The translations under genes were made by a program, and so were the position numbers. The notes under the pieces were generated by a model. It worked only from the letters and a program-made list of their open reading frames with translations, did not search any database and was not told the DNA's origin. Positions 22,764 to 32,906 of a DNA stretch of 64,000 nucleotides are shown here, in pieces. Position 1 is the stretch's first letter. Every line of letters starts with the position of its first letter. This DNA comes from Psychroflexus lacisalsi (GTDB lineage Bacteria; Bacteroidota; Bacteroidia; Flavobacteriales; Flavobacteriaceae): the NCBI RefSeq assembly GCF_020164495.1, contig NZ_JAIQYZ010000004.1:119458-183457 (forward strand), read 5' to 3'.

Positions 22764-25721
22764 ATGATAAAATTTTTACTCTCTACATTAAGTGTATTTC
22801 CAAAATGGCTCTTTATAGGCGCTTTACTTTTAGTTGTTACTTTCAATGTAAATGCACAGACAATTACACCGCAAGACGGTGATTACAGGTCAATTGGTGG
22901 GACAGTAACAAATCCAAATCCATGGTTAGATGCAGACACATGGGAAAAGTATAATGGTAGTGGCTGGATTGATGCAAATGATTTTCCGTTATCAGGTGCT
23001 TTCAATGGCACAGTTTTTATCCAATCAGGAACTTTTGTAGAATATAACGTGGACGGCATGACTAATGGATTTAATTTGACAGGAGCAATTGTAATAGACG
23101 GTAATTTCCTCGTTGATATTCCATCAAATTCTAATACCAATTTTGCTGGAGACATTAACGTGTTCGAACTCAATGACGGCGGAGTTTTTAGAACTACTTT
23201 TGGAAATAATCCTAAGCTTGAAGTTAGAATACAAGAGCTTTTTAGAATAAATGGAGGTGAATTACGGTATCAGAATGGTGGTAATAATTCTGCTCTTTTT
23301 ATAGAATGCAAGGGAGATGTGGAAGTCAACGGCGGATTAGTTATTGATGATAAAGGTAATGGTTTAAACACTTCAGGCTTGTATATGAGCGGGGATGGAA
23401 CTTCAGCTAGTCCGCAACATTTAAAAATTATTTCAAATGTATCTCCGCTTGCCAGAGAACGTTTTTTTGCAACTACAAGTACTTATATTGTAGAAGAATA
23501 TGCAGGTAGTATTGAGCAAAATACAGTTTATGGTGATATAACAGGTGAAGATATTAGGACTGATTACATTGGATTGGAAGGTAAGGGTGATATTCTTACA
23601 ATAAATAACTCTAGTGTCACTGGAGTAAACTTAAATAGAAATAAAACAGTATCAGATACACTTAAACTTTTCAACGGTACTCTAAATTACAATACAAACG
23701 ATCTAAACATTGCTACAGATGCTACGATAGAACGAACGGGTGGAAATTTGAATACACCTCCTACTTCCTTCGGCACGAGCCTCAACTTGCTTTACAGTGA
23801 CCATACCAGTCCAGTGACTATGGCGAATGAAGTGCCGACTGCAGATATTATTGAGAATTTAACTATAAATACTACAAATAGTGTCCTTGCTAACACTGAC
23901 TTAAAGATTAATAGTACTATTGACCTTACTAATGGTATCCTTCAATTAAATATTCAAAAACTTAGTGTTGGTGAAAATATTATCAGATCTAGTGGTAATA
24001 TTGATGCTACAGATGCGGTAGTCGAATTTACTTCAAGCACCAATCAATCTCTTGCGATTTCTTCTTTTATTGATAATACAATAAAGCATATCATCAATTC
24101 TGGCAGTGGAGGCCCTAACCTTTCAAGTGAACTTAAAGTATCAGATTTACTTGAAGTCAATGCTGGTGATTTTAAATCGAATGGGCATCTTGTCATGTTG
24201 GCTAGTCCAACAAACACATCTCAAGTTGGACCTGTCGATGGCAGCATAACTGGAGAAGTAACTGTTGAGCAATATTACCCAGCAAGGAGAGCATTTAGAT
24301 TGATTTCTCCTTCAGTCACTACTTCTGCTTCTATAAACGCCAACTGGCAGGAAGGAGCCAGCGATTACCTGGATAATCCAGAAGAAGGATATGGAACTCA
24401 TATTACAGGTTCCACGACTGGAGCTAATGGTTTTGATGAAACTCCTTCAGGAAATCCTTCGCTGTTTACGTTTGATAATATCAATAGAGGATGGATAGCT
24501 GTAGCTGGAACAGAATCCCAAACCTTAACAGCTGGCTCTCCTTACCGATTGATGATAAGAGGTGACAGAAGTATAGATGTAACGTCTAATGATGCTACAC
24601 CAACTAATACTCGCTTGAGAACCACTGGTGCTTTAAACATAGGAAGTCAATCGCAATTAAATATATCACCAATTTCAGGAGATTTAAGCTTTATTGCAAA
24701 TCCATACCACGCTCAAGTCGATATGAGCTCTGTGCTAACGAATTCCACAAATCTTTCAACTACTGAATATTACATTTGGGATCCAACACTAGGCGGCAAC
24801 GATGGTAGAGGAGCTTATGTAACGATTGATCCTGCTACCGGAGACAATGCTCTTAGTCCCAATACGGTTGACCCGGGAGGTAATTTTTCAGATGCAAATC
24901 AATTCTTACAACCTATGCAAGCAGCTTTTGTAAGAACAGGGAATGCAGTTGATGCCCCATCAATTAATTTTGAGGAATCTGATAAAAACGTAAGCCCAGC
25001 TCAGACAGAAACAAAATCATTCTCTCAAAAAGAATATATCAATGTGATGTTATTTGATGCCGATTCTTATGCTGAAGGGAGTTCACCATCAGATGGACTT
25101 CGCATCAATTTTAATGATTCTTACAGTGTTACTGCTAAAGATGATTCTCCAAAGCTTGGAAATTTGGACGAAAACTTAGCCAGAATCGAAGGCAATGACT
25201 ATGCATCGATAGAACGAAGACCTTATCCATCGGATGAAGAAAGGCTTGAGTTATTTGTCAATCAGTATAGAAATGAATCTTATGTTCTGAAATTTGAACT
25301 AACTGATAATTTAAACACTAAAGTCTTTATTGAAGACAAGTATTTAAATCAAACTAAAGAAATCACTGTATCTGATAATACATATGCTTTTGAAATAGAC
25401 GAATCCATTTCAGAGTCTAAAGCTTCAGATCGATTTAGCATTGTGTTGAATCCAGTGAGTCTTTCAACTGTTGATGAGAGTTTTGCTGACATCAACCTGT
25501 ACCCCAATCCGACGAAGGACAATTTCAGAATAAACGGTCCAGATTTAGCTCAAGGAGCACAGGTAGAAATTTATAATTTACTTGGTCAGCAAGTTTATAA
25601 AAGGGATTTTAAAGGTCAGTCTACGATAGAGATTAATGGCTTTAATTTTAATACAGGAATTTATCTAATCAAAATAGAAACACATAAAGGGAAAACAACT
25701 CTCAAATTGGTTAAAAAGTAA
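22764..25721 (+). CDS. Large T9SS-secreted surface protein, 985 aa
   Basis: A signal peptide precedes NVNAQTITP, and the C-terminus carries a type A T9SS sorting domain (DINLYPNPTKDNFRI, VEIYNLLGQQV, GIYLIKIETHKGKTTLKLVK), so the protein should cross the outer membrane through the PorU/PorV-linked system encoded at 40-45 kb. The middle is made of beta-rich, Asn/Thr-rich sequence typical of adhesins with passenger repeats. From about residue 485 to the end it is clearly similar to the protein at 27928-32439 (for example VEQ-YPARRAFR, YYIWDPTLGG, FLQPMQAAFV, ASDRFS). No enzymatic motif is seen, so adhesion or matrix formation is an inference. A tiny membrane protein gene follows after 4 bases. 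Confidence 0.8.
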   Translation: MIKFLLSTLSVFPKWLFIGALLLVVTFNVNAQTITPQDGDYRSIGGTVTNPNPWLDADTWEKYNGSGWIDANDFPLSGAFNGTVFIQSGTFVEYNVDGMTNGFNLTGAIVIDGNFLVDIPSNSNTNFAGDINVFELNDGGVFRTTFGNNPKLEVRIQELFRINGGELRYQNGGNNSALFIECKGDVEVNGGLVIDDKGNGLNTSGLYMSGDGTSASPQHLKIISNVSPLARERFFATTSTYIVEEYAGSIEQNTVYGDITGEDIRTDYIGLEGKGDILTINNSSVTGVNLNRNKTVSDTLKLFNGTLNYNTNDLNIATDATIERTGGNLNTPPTSFGTSLNLLYSDHTSPVTMANEVPTADIIENLTINTTNSVLANTDLKINSTIDLTNGILQLNIQKLSVGENIIRSSGNIDATDAVVEFTSSTNQSLAISSFIDNTIKHIINSGSGGPNLSSELKVSDLLEVNAGDFKSNGHLVMLASPTNTSQVGPVDGSITGEVTVEQYYPARRAFRLISPSVTTSASINANWQEGASDYLDNPEEGYGTHITGSTTGANGFDETPSGNPSLFTFDNINRGWIAVAGTESQTLTAGSPYRLMIRGDRSIDVTSNDATPTNTRLRTTGALNIGSQSQLNISPISGDLSFIANPYHAQVDMSSVLTNSTNLSTTEYYIWDPTLGGNDGRGAYVTIDPATGDNALSPNTVDPGGNFSDANQFLQPMQAAFVRTGNAVDAPSINFEESDKNVSPAQTETKSFSQKEYINVMLFDADSYAEGSSPSDGLRINFNDSYSVTAKDDSPKLGNLDENLARIEGNDYASIERRPYPSDEERLELFVNQYRNESYVLKFELTDNLNTKVFIEDKYLNQTKEITVSDNTYAFEIDESISESKASDRFSIVLNPVSLSTVDESFADINLYPNPTKDNFRINGPDLAQGAQVEIYNLLGQQVYKRDFKGQSTIEINGFNFNTGIYLIKIETHKGKTTLKLVKK

Positions 25722-25725
25722 ATAT

Positions 25726-25926
25726 ATGCAATTCAATTTTTCACGCTTTATAGCTTTAGTGTTAGTCATAATACTTTTATTAATACCCAGACTTAATTAT
25801 GCCCAATTCGGGGATATTGGATTCGAACCTGACGTCAATGATGAACCAACAGCTCCAATTAATGGATTTATTGCCTTAGGTTTTTTGATTGGAGGATATT
25901 TGGGAATTAGAACTCTAAGAAAGTAA
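25726..25926 (+). CDS. Tiny membrane protein paired with the T9SS protein, 66 aa
   Basis: An N-terminal hydrophobic segment (FSRFIALVLVIILLLIPRLN, then YAQFGDIGF) looks like a signal peptide. A C-terminal membrane segment (INGFIALGFLIGGYLGIRTL) with basic end resembles anchors of small Bacteroidota surface proteins. It lies 4 bases after the 985-residue gene. A close relative occupies the same position behind the second large protein (32444-32650), so the two genes work as a pair. The role is unknown. Confidence 0.65.
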   Translation: MQFNFSRFIALVLVIILLLIPRLNYAQFGDIGFEPDVNDEPTAPINGFIALGFLIGGYLGIRTLRK

Positions 25927-26272
25927 TGTAGACAGTAGTCATCTTAAAGACTTTTTTAAAGACAGAGCAATAGATAGATATGATTTTGGTCATGAGGTAA
26001 AAGAAGAGATAAGATCTTTCGGCTCAAAACCTGATAAGGGTACCAGTGTAAAAGGGGATGCTCATCGGGTTTGGATGAATTTAAAATCTACTTTTGCAAG
26101 CAATAGCGATCAAGCGATTTTAGAAGAAGCTATTAGAGGTGAGAAAAAAGCTTTGGAAGATTACAATGAGATCCTAAAAGAAGCTGATCTTCCAGCTTTC
26201 ACAAAAGCAGTATTAGAAAACCACAGAGAAAAGGTTCAATCAGCATTGGATCATGTGAAAACCATGAAATAA
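25919..26272 (+). pseudogene. DUF2383 / PA2169-type four-helix protein, 5' truncated
   Basis: The frame is open from 25919, without a start codon for 52 codons, yet already reads like the family: SSHLKDFFKDRAIDRYDFGH, EVKEEIRSFGSKP, GDAHRVWMNLKS and EEAIRGEKKALEDYNEILKE. The first helix of the normal protein is missing and replaced by the end of the preceding tiny membrane gene. A 65-residue fragment could still be made from the ATG at 26075. The T9SS gene pair to its left probably arrived by a rearrangement that cut off the 5' end. Confidence 0.7.
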
Positions 26273-26303
26273 TATGTTTAAAAACTTTTATATTTATAAC
26301 TCC

Positions 26304-26333
26304 AAAAGACTACTTTATAGTAGTCTTTTTTAT
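26304..26333 (+). terminator. Hairpin terminator
   Basis: AAAAGACTAC and GTAGTCTTTT form a perfect stem with a short loop, followed by T. It ends the DUF2383 remnant transcript. Confidence 0.75.
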
Positions 26334-26428
26334 GTCATAATGAATTAACCTGACTTAGGGCTTAAACTTGTAGACCGTAATAATTTTAGACTGAATATTT
26401 TCCCTATTTTTATTGAAAACAAAATCAC

Positions 26429-27703
26429 ATGAAATCGATATTTACATTTAGTCTTCTACTCTTCAGTTTTTTGCTCTCAGCACAGCAAACTTATATTCAC
26501 TGCGGAAAATTAGTTGATGTAGAAAAAGGAAAAGTAGTTTCAGAAAAAACAATCATCGTTGAAGATGATTTAATAAAAGACATAAAAAATGGATTTGTTG
26601 AAGTTCCGGAAGGTTCAGAACTAATCGATTTAAGTTCTTCAACGGTTCTTCCTGGATTATTTGATATGCACGTGCATCTCGAGTCTGAAACATCAAAAGA
26701 CAATTACATAAAGCCGTTCAAGTTGAACGAGGCAGATGTTGCCTATGAAGCCCAGGTTCACGCTAAAACTACTTTGATGGCAGGCTTCACTTCGGTAAGA
26801 GATCTTGGAGGAAGTGGTGTGAATACAAGTTTAAGGGATGCCGTTAATAAAGGATTTGTGGTAGGACCAACCATCTATTCTGCTGGTAAATCCATAGCGA
26901 CTACCGGAGGTCATGCCGATCCTACCAACGGTTACAAAGCTACCTTAATGGGAAGTCCTGGTCCATACGATGGTGTTATCAACGGAACTTCAGAAGCTCG
27001 GGAAGCTGTAAGGCAGAGATATAAAAACGGTTCTGACGTGATCAAAATCACTGCAACTGGAGGTGTTTTGAGTGTCGCCAAAAGTGGTTCTAATCCACAG
27101 TTCTTTGAAGATGAAATCAAAGCTATTGTAGAAACAGCAAATGATTATGGGATGCTAACTGCTGCTCACGCTCATGGCGACGAAGGAATGCAGAGAGCTA
27201 TTAAAGCCGGGATAAAAACTATAGAACACGGAACATTGATGTCTGAAGAAACTATGGAGCTGATGAAGGAATATGACACTTATCTAGTTCCTACAATCAC
27301 AGCAGGTAAAAGTGTTGCTGAAATGGCTGAAATCGAAGGTTATTACCCAGATCTCGTTACTCCTAAAGCTAAAGCAATAGGTCCAAAACTTCAAGATACG
27401 TTTGAAAAGGCCTATAAAAAAGGAGTAAAAATCGCTTTTGGTACTGATGCAGGAGTGTTCAAACATGGATTAAACGCTAAGGAATTTGGATATATGGTTG
27501 AGGTGGGTATGCCAGCTATGGAAGCTATACAGTCGGCTACACTTGTATCTGCAAAATTACTTAAGGTAGATAAGTACTATGGATCTATTGAAAAAGGTAA
27601 AATGGCTGATATTATTGCAGTAAAAGCTAATCCTTTAGAGGATATCTCTACGATGACAGAAGTTATATTTGTGATGAAACACGGAAAAGTAGTAAAGCTA
27701 TAA
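26429..27703 (+). CDS. Secreted metal-dependent amidohydrolase (Xaa-Pro/Arg dipeptidase-like)
   Basis: The 424-residue protein starts with a signal peptide (MKSIFTFSLLLFSFLLSA) and shows the metal-dependent amidohydrolase barrel: MHVHLE for the first two ligand histidines, SDVIKITATGG with the bridging lysine, AAHAHG and IEHGT for further histidines, and AFGTDAGVF with the catalytic aspartate. The SPGP/GGHADPTNGY loop is typical of the subgroup acting on N-acyl amino acids or dipeptides such as Xaa-Pro or Xaa-Arg. It likely works in the periplasm on peptides. All expected ligands are present and its length is normal. The precise substrate cannot be told. Confidence 0.8.
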   Translation: MKSIFTFSLLLFSFLLSAQQTYIHCGKLVDVEKGKVVSEKTIIVEDDLIKDIKNGFVEVPEGSELIDLSSSTVLPGLFDMHVHLESETSKDNYIKPFKLNEADVAYEAQVHAKTTLMAGFTSVRDLGGSGVNTSLRDAVNKGFVVGPTIYSAGKSIATTGGHADPTNGYKATLMGSPGPYDGVINGTSEAREAVRQRYKNGSDVIKITATGGVLSVAKSGSNPQFFEDEIKAIVETANDYGMLTAAHAHGDEGMQRAIKAGIKTIEHGTLMSEETMELMKEYDTYLVPTITAGKSVAEMAEIEGYYPDLVTPKAKAIGPKLQDTFEKAYKKGVKIAFGTDAGVFKHGLNAKEFGYMVEVGMPAMEAIQSATLVSAKLLKVDKYYGSIEKGKMADIIAVKANPLEDISTMTEVIFVMKHGKVVKL

Positions 27704-27927
27704 ACGTCTTGCTTTCCTAGCATTTATAATGCTTTACTTTTAATTTCTTCTCGAGGGTTTAAATCTCCAAGGTTTGCCTTGAGGATTTTAATTAGCTGCT
27801 ATTTTTTTGTTGTTTTACAACTTCCATAAAAAGTTGAATGTTATTAAAATTAACTATTATTTAATTTCGAACTAATTCTACATGATGTCGAGAAACAGGA
27901 GTCTATTTTTGTACGAAATATCCTATT

Positions 27928-30900
27928 ATGAACAAAATTACTTCCGTCTTTATATGCTTATTTATTTCATTATCACAACTCATTTTTTCACAAAATGGAC
28001 CAGGTGGTGTGGATGACGATACTTCCAACAGATTTTGGTTTATTGCTGAGCAACTAAATCAAAGCAATGGCTCAGCAGTTCCTTTATGGTCAAATCTTGG
28101 CGGGAATGCTAACGACGCTACTTCGTTCAACAACGATCCAACTTATGTCACAAACTCATTGAATGGCTATGCTGCCATACAATTCGGTATTGGAGCAAAT
28201 GCTGGATTAACAATTCCTGATAATACAGACTTGAATGACGGAGGACCTTGGTCGGAGCGCTCGTTTTCAATAGTTGTTGAAACTGGAGCTAATGTGACGA
28301 CAAGACAAATGATTTACGAAGAAGGTGGAGAAGCAAGAGGGCTTAATATGTATATATTTAATGGAAACTTATACTATGGAGCATGGAATTTAAATGAAGA
28401 TGATGGAGCTGGTGAAGCTTCACCCTGGGGATTTACTTCTTCCCAAACTCCGATAAGCGCAAACACAAGCTACGTTATTTCTTTTATCTACAATGGAAAT
28501 GATACGTCTACAGGCTCAATTGATTGTTATTTGAATGGAAATCTTGTAGGAACTATCCCTACTATTGGATTTTTATATGCTCATAATCAAGCTGGCATTG
28601 GGAATGTAGCCGACAACGACTCTCATGTTGAAACCGGAGTGGTAAATTCTAATCTTCCTTTTGATGGTTCTGTTGCAGAATTCGTTATGTATAACTTCAG
28701 TTTAAATACAAGTCAGCGTATTTCGTTAGAAAACTACCTTTCTTCTAAGTATGATATTGGTATTTCTCCAGATGATATTTATGATCAAGATACAGCCTTA
28801 AATGGTGAGTATGATTTTAATTTGGTGAGTGTCAACAGGCAAAGTTCAACAGACGAACACGTAATAACCAGTCGAGGTACGGGTTTAATCTCTTTAAACA
28901 CATCTGCACCACTCACTGATGGCGATTATTTCAGTTTAGGAAGTGATCTTAAAGATCAAACTCTACTAGGACCTGTAGTATGTAATCCTATATCAAGGTT
29001 GCAAACTTCTTGGCGAGTAGATAAAGTGGGAAGTGTTACACCTGATATTGATTTTGATCTCTCACCAGCTAATATAAATGTTACTGACGTAAGCGAAATA
29101 ACAATTTTAATAGACGATAATCCTAGCTTTTCAACACCGATTTCTCTAAATGCTTCAACAGTAAGCCCTACGACTGCTACTTTTTCTGGATTAACTATAA
29201 ATGATGGGGATTATGTAACGTTTGAAGTATCTGTAAACCGAAGTATTTTAAATACGAGAGCTGGTCTTAATTTACCCCAAGAATTAAGATTTGCTTTTGA
29301 AGCTAATACTATTGATCAAGCTGATGGTACTGATGTTGCTACTTGGATCAATGAAGGTGAAAACCTAAACGATGCTAGTACACAAACGAATTCGCCAAGT
29401 CTTCTAATGGATGTTGGTAATGGACAAGATTTTGTTCAGTTTTCTAGTGCCAATAATGAGAGCCTAGAGATTCCTAACAATTCAGATATTAATGTTGGTG
29501 GCGAACCTTATATAGAACGCACCTATTCTCTAGTTTTTCAAACTGGGACAAATGTTAATCCCAGACAAGTTATTTACGAAGAAGGAGGTACCACTAGAGG
29601 TGTAGTCATTTATATCTTAAACGGAGAGCTATATTTTGGAGCTTATAATGAATCTAATGATGGGGCAGGCTCCCCTTGGACATTTAGGTCAGTCATGACA
29701 AATGTTACTCCAAACACGACCTATGTTATGACCAATGTATTTAGCGGTAACGATTCATCTACAGGGGTAATACAAACTTACCTTAATGGAAGTTTGGTGG
29801 GAACGACAACTGGAGTGGGGTATCTCTATGATCATGGTGCAAACATCAGTATTGGACAGAATGGCGATGGAAATATAAATGAAAGTGGGAATGGTGCTGC
29901 TGGAAGTTATTTTAATGGACTATTAGGTGAATTTTTAATTTACGATAATGCTTTAAATACTAATCAAATAGATATTCTCAACAATTTCTTATTAGCAAAA
30001 TATGGAGTTACTCCAACAGGGAATGATATATATGCATACGACACTAATGGAGGAGGAGATTTTGACTTTAATCTATTAGGGGTAAGACAAACTTCAGCAT
30101 CTAGACTAGATGAAACAACATACTCAACCGGTATTATTAAATTTAAGAATCCAAGTTCAATGACGCTTGGTGATGCATTGATAGCTGCTAGCGATACAGA
30201 AGAGCAAACCACATTGAATACGTCTACTGTAGATTGTTCAAACACTTTAGCGGATGATTTAAGATTAACTGCAACATGGAGAATAAACGTCTCTGGAACC
30301 CCTGGAACTATAGATATTGAATTAGATTTTGATAAAATTGATATTGAAGTAAATTCAGCTTCAGAATTGGATTTACTTATTGATGATAATCCAAACTTCA
30401 CAAGTCCAACTAGGATAAGTGCTTCTGAATTTTGCTCGACTGCTCTTTATCAAAATGTAAACTTCACCAATGGGGAATATTTTACATTTGAGCGAACTGG
30501 AATTCAACCTGTCTTATGGGATGGGTCAAATTATAGTAATGGTTCAGGACCTTTAAACGAGCCTACAGTTACAGACCAATATAAGAAATTAGTGATCGAC
30601 GGAGCTGGAGCTATTTTAAGTGAAGATGCTGCTTGTACATGTCTTAGTGTTACAGCGCCAAGCAGTTTAAATACCAGTGGCTTTAATCTAAATATCACTG
30701 GCGATGTAAACAATGCTGGCATTTTAAGTGGCGATGGCGAAGTGGTCTTAAATGGAGCTTCGGCACAGAGTATTTCTGGTGGCGGTTCTTTTGAGAATTT
30801 GAGATTAGATAATTCAACAAGTGTAGATTTTACAGACCCAGCAGATTTGTTTGGAGTAGTCTACGTAGATCAAGGCACCTTAAACACGAATGGCAATCTT

Positions 30901-32439
30901 TCTTTACGATGTAATTTTGGAACACCAGGAAAGACGGCTCAGGTGGGTCCTGTTGGAGGAACAATTGTGGGCGATGTTACTGTAGAACAATGCTATCCCG
31001 CTCGACGAGCTTTTAGATTCTTATCTCCATCGGTAACCACGGCAACCGATATTAGAGCAAATTGGCAAGAAGGTGCAGCTAACTATACCGATAATCCAAG
31101 TCCAGGCTTTGGCACTCATATCACAGGGGTAGAGCCAGGTTCTGCTAATGCAACTGTAGGCCAAGATGGAAATAATGGGTTTGATTATAGTCCATCGGGG
31201 AATGCATCGATGTTTACTTATGATAATGTAGGGAGAAGCTGGAACAGTATCTCTGGCACCAATGTTCCTTTAACTGCTGGTATTGCTTACCGTTTATTGG
31301 TAAGAGGCGACCGAGGGATAGATATTGCTAGTAATGCTTCAGTCCCAACCGATACCAGGTTACGCGCTACAGGAGAATTAGCTATAGGGACAAGTACACA
31401 GTCGAGCCTTGGCTTAAACAATGTCAATTTCGTTGGTAATCCTTATCAGGCTCAAGTAAATATGATTGACCTTATAGCAGGTTCAACAAATATATCCCCA
31501 ACACAATATTACGTCTGGGATCCCACTCTTGGCGGTGCACCAACCCCGGGTTCGCCAGGAGGCAGGGGAGCCTATGTTACTGTTGATCTTCCAGCAGGCA
31601 CCAATTCTACTAGCTCATTAGCCAATGAATTTTTACAACCTATGCAAGCCGCTTTTGTAACCACTACAGGGACAGCTTCTGTAACTTTTGAAGAGTCTTA
31701 TAAGGCGGTTGGTGAGATCCAAACGGATGTTAAATCTAATAGTGTTCAAGAGTATATCAATATTCAACTGTTCAACGCTAACTCATTTGCTGAAGGAGAG
31801 ACACCATCGGATGGATTGAGAATTAACTTTGATAAATCCTTTAGTGTTACAACAACAGACGACTCTTCTAAACTTAGTAATCTGGATGAAAACTTAGCTC
31901 GATTGGCAGAGAATACTGCTATAGCGATTGAGCGTAGACCACTTCCAGAGGCTACAGAAGAATTGCCTTTGTTTATCAATCAATATAGACGGGAGAGTTA
32001 TGTGATGAAGTTTGATGTGACCGATAACTTAAATACGCAAATTTTTGTCAAAGACAACTATTTAGATACTCTCTCTGAAATCACATCTTCAGACAACACC
32101 TTTAGTTTTACAATAGATTCTTCTATTCCAGAATCAGTGGCTTCAGATCGCTTTAGCTTAGTGTTTGAACCAGTGAGCTTATCGACAGGAGATGAAAATT
32201 TAGTAAACCTAAGTTTGTATCCTAACCCAACCAAGGGAAACTTTAGCATAAGTGGAATAGACTTTGCTAAAGATGCTCAAGTGGAGATCTACACTATGAT
32301 AGGTCAACAAGTGTACACTTCAAAATTAAATGGCCAATCTAGTATAGAGATCAAAGATTTTAATGCTTCAACAGGGGTTTACCTTGTGAAGCTAAAAACC
32401 AAACAAGGCACAAAAACATTTAAACTCATAAAAGACTAA
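27928..32439 (+). CDS. Giant T9SS-secreted protein with two LamG-like domains, 1503 aa
   Basis: A signal peptide (MNKITSVFICLFISLSQLIF) is followed by two related concanavalin A/LamG-like jelly-roll regions at about residues 35-285 and 455-700. Each contains R-YSLVFQTG/RSFSIVVETG, RQVIYEEGG, GNDSSTG, YLNGSLVG and an EN-L-SKYG end, and each is followed by a further shared module. From about residue 1005 the protein resembles the 985-residue protein at 22764, and a type A T9SS sorting domain (LSLYPNPTKGNFSISG to GVYLVKLKTKQGTKTFKLIK) ends it. It should be exported and held at the cell surface. Glycan or surface binding is inferred from LamG folds. TATTTTTG at 27904-27911 may be its promoter. 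Confidence 0.8.
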   Translation: MNKITSVFICLFISLSQLIFSQNGPGGVDDDTSNRFWFIAEQLNQSNGSAVPLWSNLGGNANDATSFNNDPTYVTNSLNGYAAIQFGIGANAGLTIPDNTDLNDGGPWSERSFSIVVETGANVTTRQMIYEEGGEARGLNMYIFNGNLYYGAWNLNEDDGAGEASPWGFTSSQTPISANTSYVISFIYNGNDTSTGSIDCYLNGNLVGTIPTIGFLYAHNQAGIGNVADNDSHVETGVVNSNLPFDGSVAEFVMYNFSLNTSQRISLENYLSSKYDIGISPDDIYDQDTALNGEYDFNLVSVNRQSSTDEHVITSRGTGLISLNTSAPLTDGDYFSLGSDLKDQTLLGPVVCNPISRLQTSWRVDKVGSVTPDIDFDLSPANINVTDVSEITILIDDNPSFSTPISLNASTVSPTTATFSGLTINDGDYVTFEVSVNRSILNTRAGLNLPQELRFAFEANTIDQADGTDVATWINEGENLNDASTQTNSPSLLMDVGNGQDFVQFSSANNESLEIPNNSDINVGGEPYIERTYSLVFQTGTNVNPRQVIYEEGGTTRGVVIYILNGELYFGAYNESNDGAGSPWTFRSVMTNVTPNTTYVMTNVFSGNDSSTGVIQTYLNGSLVGTTTGVGYLYDHGANISIGQNGDGNINESGNGAAGSYFNGLLGEFLIYDNALNTNQIDILNNFLLAKYGVTPTGNDIYAYDTNGGGDFDFNLLGVRQTSASRLDETTYSTGIIKFKNPSSMTLGDALIAASDTEEQTTLNTSTVDCSNTLADDLRLTATWRINVSGTPGTIDIELDFDKIDIEVNSASELDLLIDDNPNFTSPTRISASEFCSTALYQNVNFTNGEYFTFERTGIQPVLWDGSNYSNGSGPLNEPTVTDQYKKLVIDGAGAILSEDAACTCLSVTAPSSLNTSGFNLNITGDVNNAGILSGDGEVVLNGASAQSISGGGSFENLRLDNSTSVDFTDPADLFGVVYVDQGTLNTNGNLSLRCNFGTPGKTAQVGPVGGTIVGDVTVEQCYPARRAFRFLSPSVTTATDIRANWQEGAANYTDNPSPGFGTHITGVEPGSANATVGQDGNNGFDYSPSGNASMFTYDNVGRSWNSISGTNVPLTAGIAYRLLVRGDRGIDIASNASVPTDTRLRATGELAIGTSTQSSLGLNNVNFVGNPYQAQVNMIDLIAGSTNISPTQYYVWDPTLGGAPTPGSPGGRGAYVTVDLPAGTNSTSSLANEFLQPMQAAFVTTTGTASVTFEESYKAVGEIQTDVKSNSVQEYINIQLFNANSFAEGETPSDGLRINFDKSFSVTTTDDSSKLSNLDENLARLAENTAIAIERRPLPEATEELPLFINQYRRESYVMKFDVTDNLNTQIFVKDNYLDTLSEITSSDNTFSFTIDSSIPESVASDRFSLVFEPVSLSTGDENLVNLSLYPNPTKGNFSISGIDFAKDAQVEIYTMIGQQVYTSKLNGQSSIEIKDFNASTGVYLVKLKTKQGTKTFKLIKD

Positions 32440-32443
32440 AATC

Positions 32444-32650
32444 ATGAAAATAAACAAATCACAGTATCTAGCCCTAGTATTGGTTATAGCCTTTATCCTA
32501 ATTTCGGCAACCAGTTATGCCCAGTTTGGAGATATTGGCTTTCCAGATGATGTCGATGATGAACCAGCTGCACCCATAAGTGGTCTTATCGCTTTAGGTC
32601 TAGCAGTAGGAGGTTGCTTAGGAATAAGACAGACGAGAAAACAAGACTAG
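32444..32650 (+). CDS. Tiny membrane protein paired with the giant T9SS protein, 68 aa
   Basis: A paralogue of the gene at 25726: same signal-like N-terminus (ALVLVIAFILISATSYAQFG), same acidic spacer (DVDDEPAAPISG) and C-terminal membrane segment (LIALGLAVGGCLGIRQTRK). It lies 4 bases after the large gene, exactly as in the first pair. The pair-wise retention suggests that the small protein helps display, or is regulated with, the large one. Confidence 0.65.
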   Translation: MKINKSQYLALVLVIAFILISATSYAQFGDIGFPDDVDDEPAAPISGLIALGLAVGGCLGIRQTRKQD

Positions 32651-32681
32651 CGAATAAATTAATGATAATAGTACAAAAGAG

Positions 32682-32711
32682 AAAAACCATCTGAGGAATC
32701 AGATGGTTTTT
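32682..32711. terminator. Bidirectional terminator
   Basis: A 13-base perfect stem (AAAAACCATCTGA / TCAGATGGTTTTT) with a GGAA loop lies between the converging genes. It has A on the left and T on the right, so it can stop both strands. Confidence 0.85.
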
Positions 32712-32714
32712 GGG

Positions 32715-32885
32715 TTAATTATCTTTATTCTTTTTTCGGTCTCTTACTATTTTAGCGTACATCACCACAATGTAAATCATGATAAGAACGATGCCTAGAT
32801 AAACCCAATTCTCTTGGATGAATTCTGAAAATTCAAAAGCTCTATAGGATTCATTATTATGGGGTTTGGGAAGTTCACTTTGCAT
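32715..32885 (-). CDS. Small single-span membrane protein, 56 aa
   Basis: This minus-strand frame is too short for usual gene callers, but it is well formed: a polar start (MQSELPKPHNNESYRAFEFS), one membrane helix (NWVYLGIVLIMIYIVVMYAK) and a basic tail (IVRDRKKNKDN). It starts 21 bases after the MoxR/ChlI-like ATPase gene and ends just before a terminator, so it is the last gene of that operon. It may anchor or modulate the ATPase/VWA complex, but that is inference. Confidence 0.6.
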   Translation of the reverse strand: MQSELPKPHNNESYRAFEFSEFIQENWVYLGIVLIMIYIVVMYAKIVRDRKKNKDN

Positions 32886-32906
32886 AAATTACGATTTTAT
32901 TCAAAA

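Noticed and set aside
29964..30401. A 145-codon open frame on the minus strand inside the giant T9SS gene
   Set aside because: It mirrors the coding strand of a well-supported gene, has no domain and no promoter; it is a shadow frame.
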